Assembly (NCBI GenBank): GCA_033977485.1
Contig: CM066983.1
Location: 66,512,010 to 66,576,009 of the forward strand
Reading direction: 5' to 3'
Source: Hydrangea macrophylla
Lineage: Eukaryota; Streptophyta; Magnoliopsida; Cornales; Hydrangeaceae
Length of the DNA: 64,000 bases
Position 1 is the first letter of the stretch, and each line of letters opens with the position of its first letter. The notes under the pieces were generated by a model. That model was given only the letters and a program-made list of their open reading frames with translations, was not told the origin of the DNA and ran no database searches. This document shows, piece after piece, positions 55,360 to 64,000 of the stretch. The translations under genes were made by a program, and so were the position numbers.

Positions 55360-55723
55360 TGTTCAAATAAGAACCTTTCATGGAGGACACAGCATTTTTG
55401 ACTCTCCTTTCACAGCCATCACAGTCCATTTTCACTTTGATATCAACTGTCTGAAAATAAATAAGTATATTAAAACACAGCCCAATTTTTGAGATGGGAT
55501 CAAAGAAATTAAAGTATTTTAGATAGAGGATTTATTTATTTAATTTGTAGTGTCCTCTTTGCAGGTGACACTTTAGAGAGCAAAGAAAATTAAAGTAAGA
55601 ACAAAAATCAAAGGGCTAGATATTGAAGTAGAAGAAGTATATGAATACCTGCATTGGTTTGCGTTTGCTCTTCCTTGTGCTTGTAACGGTGCAAAAATCT
55701 GAAAGATAGTCAAGGGCCCCCAT
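52944..55723 (-). CDS. heavy-metal-associated isoprenylated plant protein (HIPP20-27-like), three exons
   Basis: Exons on the minus strand: 55723-55649 (75 bp), 55450-55375 (76 bp), 53236-52944 (293 bp); splice sites are GT-AG and the join is in frame, giving 147 residues. The start M-G-A-L-D-Y-L-S matches the family start. Residues about 27-90 form one HMA domain with the metal-binding M-D-C-D-G-C intact, then the G-Y-V-E-P strand and W-P-Y. The end is F-S-D-E-N-P-N-A-C-S-I-M, so C-S-I-M is a CaaX box for farnesylation and membrane attachment. Length, exon layout and the D-K-K-A-P-A-G-Y-V segment match the HIPP20-27 group. These bind Cd, Cu or Zn and partner proteins; a role in metal handling or stress response is inferred from the family. 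Intron 2 is 2.1 kb and contains two MITEs and a GA repeat. Confidence 0.95.
53438..53693. mobile_element. MITE in HIPP intron 2, 256 bp
   Basis: CTTAGTTTGG and CCAAACTAAG are inverted ends, with further partly inverted sequence inside (TAAAAGCATAA, AAGCTCCTTTTAAAAAG). Superfamily unclear. Confidence 0.6.
53968..54216. mobile_element. MITE remnant in HIPP intron 2
   Basis: TAGTGTGTTTGATAACCC and TTTATCAAACGGAACTAAG are inverted ends of the type seen in plant Tourist/hAT-like MITEs. The interior is AT-rich with CAGTACTTA words. Target duplication not identified. Confidence 0.5.
55323..55357. repeat. GA microsatellite close to a splice donor
   Basis: About 17 GA repeats lie 18 bp inside intron 2, just after exon 2 (on the transcript, a CT tract). 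Length variation here could touch splicing; this is inference. Confidence 0.85.
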
Positions 55724-55800
55724 TTTTGCTTCTCTTTAAGGCAAAGAAGTAATTTATGAGAGAGAGAGAGGAAACTTAGGACAGAGTTGGAACAATGGGG

Positions 55801-55810
55801 GTATATATAG
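55801..55810 (-). promoter_or_regulatory. TATA box of the HIPP gene
   Basis: TATATATA lies about 80 bp upstream of the ATG at 55723, with GAGAGA repeats (55758-55770) in the presumed leader. Position fits a short 5' UTR. Confidence 0.6.
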
Positions 55811-55811
55811 A

Positions 55812-56928
55812 TGGTGTGACTTGGTTCATAGGTATTTGTGTACGTGTTAGTATAATGTATATGGGTGTTGCTATCTTCACCAATAAGTGTGCTAAGACGT
55901 ACTCCATAATTAAAACATTAACTCCTAAATATTAATTATAATTTGGCACGGCATATAACATTGTTATATAATTTGTCACCTTTTATTAAAGTAAAAATTA
56001 CGTACTGAAATTAACGATCGGAATAATTTGAAGTATTAATAATTTTAAGCTAAGTGTATAATTGCAATAAAAAAAAAAGCTATGTGTATAATTGGCAACA
56101 ATAGATTGTTATAAATGCATTCAGTATATATTTACATAGAATCTTTTTACTTAAAGTTTTAGTTGATTTTTAACTACTTTTTTAGTTACTCCGTAACTGA
56201 TAAGATGGCATATAAATTATCAAAACACCAAAATATATATATAAATAAGTGCTAAATTTTTTTAACTAGATATAAAACACAATTGAATGCAAAAGTGTTT
56301 TTTAGGGTCATGGTATAATTTATATAGAAATATTAGAATTGGTCTCTTAATAGGCGTGTATAGTAAGTTTGGTCCTACTGATATTGTGTGTATGAAAATA
56401 GATACCCAAGTTAATAGTTAAATTAAAAATTAGTCCTTTTCCCCAAATATTTGTATTTTTTATGGACAAAATTGCCCTTCAGTAGATATATACATATGTG
56501 TTTATATACACCACCACCTTAAAATTAGGGATTTCAAATGGAACCCAAACAAATACAATATCCTTTCTCTCTCTTCATTATCTCACCCTCTCTCTCTCCT
56601 CATGATCTGTCTTCACAATTTTTCTCTCTACTCCTATCCATTTTCCATGACTTTGGTTGCAAACACATAGGGATGATCTCTCTCACAATCTCTCTCTCAT
56701 TATCTCACTCTCTGTCTATCTCACGATCTCTCTCTCTATCTTTCTCACAATTGGAGGTATTGTTGCTGCTGCTTTTATCTCTTGTAAATTTGAATGCTTC
56801 CCTGACATCTATTGGAATTTATGTTTCCAATTGCTTAATGCTTTAGTGCTGATCAAGTTCAATGGGCGCAATTTCTATGCTTTCTTATGATGTTCTTATG
56901 CTCGGATCATTAAGGGGCCTCTTAGCCT
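55812..56928. other. HIPP 5' flank and intergenic DNA, no gene
   Basis: AT-rich upstream region, then CT-rich sequence with CTCTCTCA words at 56568-56745. The frame at 56538-56846 is microsatellite-derived. Confidence 0.5.
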
Positions 56929-57048
56929 TTTTTTCGTCAATATCCCCGGTGCCACATACGCCGATGTGCCGTAGAGGGTGTGTAACAGTCCATCGTGCCA
57001 GATCTGATCGGTGACGGTGCTGATTCCGAAATCTGAGGCTTTGAGATC
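56929..57048 (-). pseudogene. CIPK-type protein kinase fragment
   Basis: Forty residues on the minus strand read D-L-K-A-S-D-F-G, then V-T-D-Q-I and D-G-L-L-H-T-L-Y-G-T, then A-Y-V-A-P. This is the magnesium-binding DFG and activation loop up to the APE region of CBL-interacting protein kinases. G replaces E in the A-P-E motif, and a usual cysteine before G-T is a tyrosine. Nothing before or after matches the kinase, and no introns are seen. It is a short relic, possibly a captured or retrocopied piece. Confidence 0.7.
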
Positions 57049-57192
57049 GACATGAGGGTTTGACAAAACTGAAACCCCCAATTGTGTTGTAAGAGTTTGT
57101 GAATCACGGGTCATCTTCAAAGTCTTCACTATTTGGGTCATCTTCAAGAGTTTTTTTTTTTTTTTTGTGAGAAATTTTCTCTTCAAATCCAT

Positions 57193-58591
57193 TCAAAAGT
57201 GTGAGAAATTTGTATTACTAAACCTCCATCAAAATTCTAAAACTGAGAATTTCTCACCAAAAAGTGAGAATTTCTCACCATTATAGATAAAATTTCTCAC
57301 TGTTTTTTATCTCACTGTATTTTAAAGTGAGAAATTTCTCACTCTTTAAAGTGGGGAATTTCTCACTGTTATAAACTCTCCTTTTTGCTGTATTTATCTA
57401 TGTTAATTTCTCACTGTTTTTTTATCTCACTAATTACTCTCTCTTTTATGATAATTGCGAGATTTTTGGGGTATGTTTAGTGTTTTAAATTTGAATCCCT
57501 AATTACTTGTGATATCATGGGGACTAATTTCAGCAGATTTATGACAAATTTAAAAAATATTCTCTAACTGAAATTCCACTGTAAGCACATTAATTGAGTA
57601 CAGAGGGTATTTTGGTCCATGAAATTGTAGAAGGACTAATTTCTAATCGGACATATTTGTTGGGCCTATTTCTAGATTGGGTGTATCTAAAGGACTGAAA
57701 TCTAAAGGACTGAAATCTAAAGGACCCTAATTTATATGTGCTAACGTGATAACGAATTAATTTTTATCCTTGCGAAAAAAGAATGCCATTTAATTTTTTT
57801 CCATAATGTTCTATTAATTGGAGCAAATAAGCCAAAACATAACATTATAACATTATAACGATATAGCATTTTGACGTAAAAAATTAGTCTACAAGTAGGG
57901 GTACTGAAAACTATTCAGTTCGGTTCAGTGCGATTTTTACTCAAATCGATCAATTTTGATTAATCGGTTCAGTTTAGTGTACATTTTCGGTTCGATTCGA
58001 TTTTACATTGCATGAAGTTTTTAAAAATCGACTGAAGCGAACCGAACCGATCGGTTCAGTCGGTCCGATTGGTTTTGTTACACCGCTAGCTATAGGTGTT
58101 TTAGACCACTCTCTCGAAAAAGCTCTAACCTCTCTCTAGAAAACCATTTTGTCGATGCTTTTTGTTGTTTCTCTCCTTCTATAGTTGAGTCTAGGTTCTC
58201 TTGCGTTGCTAGTTATCCCTTCTTGTCCCTGTTTATGAGGTTCCGTCCCTCACTTTGAGTTGTGTGTTTTTCCTTTTTGTTAGGTATGGGTTCTCACTCT
58301 AAATCTCATTTGCTCTCTTCCTTTTTGTTAGGTATGGGTTCTCACTCTAAATCTCATTTGCTCTCCTCTTTCTGCGATTAGATTCGTCAACTTCTCTTCG
58401 TTGATAAAGTCTTGTCCTTTCAGATCTGGTGATTTACTTTTGCGGATCTAGTGTTGTCTCTATTAGATCCATCATTCTTTCGTCACATCTGAGGTTTTGG
58501 TGGCTCGAGTCATTTCGCTGCCACGCGGCTGAATTTTGGGGCAATCTCAGTTGTGGGTCATTTTGGCATAGCTTCCTCCCTCAACCGGCTC

Positions 58592-58595
<4 letters not shown>
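57193..58595. other. intergenic, repeat remnants
   Basis: GTGAGAAATTTCTCAC-type words recur at 57200-57430. At 57895-58085 GGTTCAGT/CGGTTCG words border TAGGGGTAC and ACACCGCTA, like a decayed hAT-type repeat. A 50-bp direct duplication around TTTTTGTTAGGTATGGG lies at about 58272 and 58321. Confidence 0.5.

Positions 58596-58596
<1 letters not shown>

Positions 58597-58636
<40 letters not shown>
58597..58636. repeat. TA microsatellite, about 40 bp
   Basis: (AT)n. Further TA tracts lie at about 58849-58871 and 59041-59068, so three occur within 500 bp. Confidence 0.9.
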
Positions 58637-58640
<4 letters not shown>

Positions 58641-58672
58641 GGGTTAGTTGTGGGTCATTTTGGTACCACAAA

Positions 58673-59036
58673 TAGGGGTGCAATCGGGTTGTGTTAGGTC
58701 ATAATCGTGTCATTCTTAAACGTGTCATAATCGTGTCAGGTCATACACGGGTCACCCGTCTAACCCGTATAGGGGTGTCATCGGTTCGGTTTAGTTCGAT
58801 TCTTTTTTTTTCATGTTTTTTTTATAGTCTAAAATTTGACTCTTACATATATATATATATATATATATATTTTTTTGATAAGTCACTCTTATAGTCTTAT
58901 ACATGTGGTCTATATTTTTGAATTGTATATTTGTATCATATATTAATGTCTACTTACTAATTTTATTTGTTTGGTAAGTTCGTAACTACTAACTACTCTT
59001 TCTTTTTTTTCTTTTTTTTGTGCAAAAAAACGACTT

Positions 59037-59083
<47 letters not shown>

Positions 59084-59302
59084 GAAATAGTTTTTTTTAA
59101 TTTTTATTTATATTATTTGTATTTTAGACTTTCGGATTATTAAAATTTATTTTTAGAACTAAAAATAAACGGGTTAGACGGGTTGACCCGCTTAAAGTGT
59201 GACCCAATCCGTTTATTAATCGTGTCAAACGGGTCGACTCGTTTATGACCCATGTACTAATCGTGTTGGGTTATCGTGTCAATTCGAAAATTGTCACCCC
59301 TA
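58673..59302. mobile_element. hAT-type repeat remnant with CGTGTC / ACCCGT words
   Basis: TAGGGGTGCAATCGGG at one end and TTGTCACCCCTA at the other are hAT-like termini, with a second TAGGGGTGTCATCGG start at 58769. GGTCATAATCGTGTC words at the left are mirrored by CGGGTTAGACGGGTTGACCCG-type words at the right. Flanking 8-mers do not match, so it may be two overlapping remnants. Confidence 0.5.
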
Positions 59303-60621
59303 AGGTCCTCAAATAATTTTGTCGGAGATTAGGTTTGCAATGCGGCTAAAAAGTTTGTATTGCTCATTTTTTCTGTATTTTCATACTTCTATAGTTCTAT
59401 ATACTTGTATAGTAGACTTGTAGTGTTAATTGGTTTCTTGTGGGATCTGCTATCAATATGTATATATACATATATCAATATTATGCTATAATTTGACTTT
59501 GCCAATATAGAAATAAATCAAAATTTTCTAATTAATACTAACAATTAGATGACAGTTTTTTTTTTCCCCACAGTGCAATGCTAAAATATAGGTTTTGCCC
59601 AAAGAAAAAAATACTAGTAGCATTTATGATTGGAGAAACTCTTAGGTTGTCCTTGAATGCAATAATTGTATTCTATCGTTTAAAATATGGTGAGCTTGAA
59701 TGGTTCCATTTTAAAAAAAAAAAAAAGATGCTCGTCTAAAAAATAGTGCTTGCAATCACGAATTTTGGCATTCTAGAAAAATGTAGAAATGGCTACAAAA
59801 GAAGAAATTTAGTGAATTTTCTATTTTTATAAATGGAGTAATTCATGGTGATGAATTTTAGTTTAAGAGATTTAAAATGAAATCTAAATGAAACTATCCA
59901 AATTCAATGATAACCAAACAGGCCCTTAGTAGATGAAGCGCATCATTTTAATATTAATTTGACTAGAAAATTCCTTGCTATCTCATTAGTAACTAGTGTT
60001 GATAACAATAAAGACACTAATTAAAATCCTATGTAAATTTTTTATTCGTTCTCTCATTTGACGAGGTGGAAGAAAAATCTTCATGGATTTTGAAATGCTA
60101 AATTTTTAAATATATATCACATTACCTTATAAATATAGAATAAAGTAAAGAAAATGACTTATGTCCCCCTAATCATGCATGAATCAAAAATATCACCATT
60201 TGAAGAACAACTGGACATTTTGAATTTCTTGCCCCCAATTGGTAAAAAATAATTGAAACAAAAGAAGCAATTTCAGCTTTAATGCGTTAAACTAATGACA
60301 GACTGTTGTCTAGTTTTTATTTCAACTGAAAATGAAATGGAAAATTTTTCAAAAAAGTGCTATTATGAGCACCAGCTTGCTTTTGCTAACAGTTTCAACG
60401 TGATGAAATGACCATTATGCCCATTCACCAATTATTTGAGATTGTTGAAAGTGACAACCAAATTTTTACAGTTTTTTCTACAATAATTTTTATCAAAAAA
60501 ATTATAAATTAAATCTTCTTAAAAAATCAAAAAATAATAAATAAAAAAAGTTGAACTTGTGTACCTGTTATAGTAGAAAAATATCCTAGTAGTAGTTCAT
60601 AATTGTCTAGACGTCGTATGA
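59303..60621. other. no gene seen
   Basis: AT-rich intergenic DNA. No reading frame or structured repeat worth naming. Confidence 0.5.
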
Positions 60622-60630
60622 ATCGTAATT

Positions 60631-60793
60631 GAGTAATATTTGGGACACAACTTTCATACAATTTTCATACAACCTCCCCAAAAGATGTGTCTATCTCTCT
60701 CATGTGATGTCACTAGATCCCACAGTGACACAGGAAAGAGATAGACACATCTTTTAGAGAGGTTGTATGAAAGTTGTGTCCCAAGTATTACCC
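60631..60793. mobile_element. Mutator-type MITE, 163 bp
   Basis: GAGTAATATTTGGGACACAA and TTGTGTCCCAAGTATTACCC are inverted ends. The 9-bp duplication ATCGTAATT is perfect (60622-60630, 60794-60802). Confidence 0.85.
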
Positions 60794-60802
60794 ATCGTAA
60801 TT

Positions 60803-62383
60803 TGAAACTTTTGTTTCAAATGCCCATTTTGGTTATTTTATCACTTTTCAACTAGTTTGTCAAATATTCTTCAAAACAAGAAAAACTTACCTTCTCAAAG
60901 TAATATCAAACTTTAAAGTTTAAACAACTTTGAAGAATCTCTATAGTAAGAATCGTTTAATATAAAAAGCCTGATTCCTGTTGGAACCCTTTGGATCTCA
61001 AAATTAAGTTTAAACCAAAAAAATTAAGCTAACGTAAAAATTATTTTAGTACCCACATAACTTAAGTGGAGTTTCACTTTAGGCACAATATTTTCAATTG
61101 TATCCCTTAATTTGGTTCCTCAACTTTCAATTCGTTTCATTGTTGGCCTTAATTAAACCAGGTCTCACACTGATACGATTTTGAAAATTGAGGGACTAAG
61201 AGCATCTCCTATGCACTTTCTATTTCTCATGTTATAATCAAATTATAGCATGGGTGCTCAAAAACACCTCTCCAATGCACTCATATTTCTCCTCTCAAAA
61301 ATAGCAATGTTATTCTTTCTCTCAAATTTGAGAGCAAGAATATCATTGCTATAATTTGATGAGTGATAGAAGATGCATTGAAGAGGTTTTCTTTTGGATT
61401 AATGCTATAATTTAACTTTTGCACTCATTTTAATAAAAATGTGTACAAAACACACAATTTAAAGTACAACAATAATAGTCAATGTGTCACAAAATACCAT
61501 TTATTTTAGAATGTAACATTGTAGTAGAAATGTCAAAATATAATATTTGTAACGATTGAACATGAGCAAAATGACATCTTGCATTAAAATCTAAGTTTGA
61601 AAGATGAAAAATAAGCTATCTCGAGATATTCTAAGTAATGCATTTGCAAAACACAGATCACAAAATGAAACTCCGTTAAAATGATAAGATAATAAAATAT
61701 TTTTTGGAACTTTAAACTATGTTCAACAGCATTTTACATTAATGATAATGCTGATTACAATACCATACAAACGTACATCATTGCATCATTGTTCAATTTG
61801 AGTGTCCACTTGTAGAAATATCTGTTTTTTCCATTTCAAAGAGCTTTCGTCCAAATTTAAAATTGCATATAAATGAACTTGGATTGACTTAAGTTATAGT
61901 TGTGGCATTTAATTTTTGGCCATTACCTTGGAGTTTCTCCAAAACACCCAATAATGTGCTTCATATTCATTACCATTGACCACAAAGATGTGACTCATCG
62001 CGTGGCTACAAATATTAATATTGGACAATTTTCCTATTTTTTATTAAAAAAAAAAAAAACTTACTTTTATTTAACAATTTTTGGCTGTAAATTTAAATGG
62101 ACGACGAGTTCTTGCATTTGCTGTAGTGATAGGAGGATTGCATTTGAGTATTTTTTACTCGACACTTTTTGTGTTCACAGAAGTGGGACCCAAGTTTTGT
62201 CCGGAAATCCAGGATAGGGATTTGGGATAGTTGGTTGTCAAATGTAAAGAGATCAAAGGCATCATAAAATAAATGTACTGGACCCCATCTGTCTTGCATT
62301 ATTTTCAGTAACTAGATGTTCATTCTAGGTTTAGCTCCTATATGTACGTAATATATGTAATGTATATTTGTTTATATTAATAC
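60803..62383. other. intergenic, possible MITE remnant
   Basis: GAGCATCTCCTATGCACT at 61200 and TAGAAGATGCATTGAAGAGG near 61370 are roughly inverted, like a decayed plant MITE. The remainder is AT-rich without genes. Confidence 0.4.
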
Positions 62384-63042
62384 TGTTGGATTAAAGTTGA
62401 GTTTTGGTCATTTTTAGTCAAATAGAGGTGGGATTTACTTAAAGCACTTGTTGATTTGTATTCTCCTCCATGAGGAGATGAAATTGGGATATTAACATGT
62501 CCAAAACCATTGATGAGTGAATGAGAAATTAGTGCTTAAAGATTGCCTTTTACAAGGAGTTATTGAAATGAAAAAAGTTCACAACTTGCCTTGTCTCACA
62601 TAGAGAAATTAGAAAGAACTTCAAGTGTATTTATAAAGCTATTTCATGTTTTGGGTTTGGGCCTCAAGGGCTACCCACTTTTGTGGAAGGAGAAGGAGCT
62701 AAGGCCCTTTGAGTTTACTCCACACACGCGCATACACGCGCACGCATGCTGCCGCCACCGTCCGTCCGTGCCAAGCCAGGTCGGGTTGGGGTCGTGGGTG
62801 TGGGTGTTGGCACAAAATGCTTCTTTTTGGACCCCAAAACTTTTCAGAATTGTAAAAGATCTTTGGAATTTCTTCACACTTAACATGTGACAGAAAATGA
62901 AAGGTACAAGAGTTCTAGAACTCCAAAAGGTTGTTGTTACAACCTTTGGAGTCTCAGAACTGATTTAGAATTAATCCACAGATATTAATCCACTCTCTCC
63001 TCTGTCTATAAACTGAGGTTCTTCTTCATTTGGAGATACACA
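62384..63042 (+). repeat. copia-type LTR, left part
   Basis: Starts TGTTGGATTAAAGTTGAG and runs into GTCTATAAACTGAGGTTC, which resembles the promoter-to-R region of many plant Ty1/copia LTRs. It is interrupted at 63043 by a CACTA element. The right end and second LTR are not in the window. Confidence 0.5.
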
Positions 63043-64000
63043 CACTACAACAAATATGATTTTTTTGTGACGCGTTTGATCATTATTTGTGACGCGTATT
63101 TATTATTTGTGACGCACTTACAGATGTCACAAAAAAATGAGGTTGACCAATTATTAGACTTTATTTGTGACGCATTTGGTGCGTTACAAATATAGTCCCT
63201 ACTATTTGTCACGCATCTAGTACGCCACAAATAAAATCTCTACTATTTTGACGCATCTGGTGCGTCACAAATAAAATCCACAATTAGTTCCTTACTATTT
63301 GTGACGCATATAGTGCGCCACAAATAAAATCCCTACTATTTGTGACGCACTAGATGCGTCACAAATAAAATCTCTACTATTAGTGACACACATTGTGCGC
63401 CACAAATAAAATCCATAATTAAATCCCTACTATTTGTGACACATAGTGTGCCACAAATAAATTCTCTTCAATTTTTGACGCTTCTAGTGCGCCACAAATA
63501 AAATACTTGCTAAGTTGTAGACACCCCATTTTGACATGCCAAAAAAGAAATAACTATCGCAGGGGTTCCACCAGGCACTCAAATCGAGGAAAAAGCTCCA
63601 GAATCCAAAAAGGGACTCTAGAGGTCAAATCAAAGTCTACAGAGATGACAGCTCATCCACCGGAGTTCCAGAATTCGGGATCGTCCGATTACGATAATCG
63701 ACGACGTTTTCAACCAGAATCAAAGTTCGACATGAAATTCAAGACCGGAATCGAGTCCAGGATAATTGAAGGTTGAATTCAATTACATCAAGGTAAAATA
63801 GGGATCAATACAGGCCAACAGAACCTCAAATCATCAAATTCTGATAACCAGTGGAGAATCAGGCTCCGATCGTAGTTTCGGAGCGCCGAAATCCAAGAAA
63901 AAGGACATGATTCTAAATCCGAAAGCACCAAAAATCTGACTGGACATGATTAACTGGAAATACGAAGAAAAACTGAGATTCTGTGGCTTGAATCAGCTCC
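63043..64000 (+). mobile_element. CACTA transposon, left end
   Basis: CACTACAACAAATATGATT shares its first 13 bases with the CACTA element at 42034. Subterminal repeats TTTGTGACGCAT / TGCGCCACAAATAAAAT follow about every 50 bp to 63500. The motif differs from TAGTGACGAAAT of the first element, so it is another subfamily. The element is entered by an LTR at 63516 and continues past the window. Confidence 0.8.
63516..64000 (+). repeat. Ty3-type LTR start inside the CACTA element
   Basis: TGTAGACACCCCATTTTGAC is a typical LTR opening in plant Ty3 elements, and CACTA subterminal repeats stop exactly there. The following sequence (GGAATCGAGTCC, GGAGCGCCGAAATCC) fits LTR-like DNA. The frame at 63507-63776 overlaps the boundary and is not a gene. 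Confidence 0.5.

Noticed and set aside
62591..62890. 99-residue frame with C-R-H-R motif
   Set aside because: It lies in the copia-type LTR and shows no conserved domain.

Overview
This is plant nuclear DNA, almost certainly from a eudicot. It is AT-rich, with large blocks of nested LTR retrotransposons, CACTA, hAT and Mutator-type elements, many foldback MITEs and long CT/TA microsatellites. One clear host gene is present, with GT-AG introns. The species cannot be fixed from the sequence.

Layout. 1-2987: 5' part (LTR, PBS-like site, decayed gag) of a Tat/Retand-like Ty3 element on the minus strand. 3280-4637: 3' remnant of a hAT transposon. 4732-14923: a Tekay/Del-type chromovirus (LTR 2140 bp, gag-pol with two nonsense codons). 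Its 3' LTR stops after 198 bp and is followed by a second copy of the hAT remnant and a complete solo LTR. 15130-20671: an aberrant LTR insertion whose two outer ends are both LTR 5' ends, with a 1.4-kb inverted LTR pair. 21037-25652: MITEs, a putative solo LTR and two clusters of CAATCGATTG palindromes. 26269-29413: a hAT-type non-autonomous element holding a solo LTR. 29483-32270: MITEs and a long foldback. 33328-37962: a non-autonomous LTR element whose left LTR carries another solo LTR. 38000-41333: microsatellite-rich sequence with no confident gene. 41334-51507: a solo LTR split by an 8-kb CACTA transposon, which carries an En/Spm accessory-protein gene between two 178-bp tandem arrays. 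52944-55723 (minus): a three-exon heavy-metal-associated isoprenylated protein (HIPP). 56929-57048: a relic of a CIPK-type kinase. 57100-62383: intergenic DNA with MITEs and TA repeats. 62384-64000: a copia-type LTR, entered by a CACTA element, entered in turn by a Ty3-type LTR.

Four related Tekay-type LTR insertions (12784, 26697, 33858 and 41334) each have a matching 5-bp target duplication and no internal region, so LTR-LTR recombination has been active here. All of these LTRs, and the 5' LTR at 4732, carry near their 3' end a cluster of perfect or near-perfect palindromes. The palindromes come mostly in pairs 19-22 bp apart, so each pair could form a stem-loop of about 10 bp with an 8-11 nt loop. 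The palindrome sequence differs between LTR subfamilies while its symmetry and spacing are kept. This is the most unusual signal in the window. The only gene likely to serve the host is the HIPP gene.
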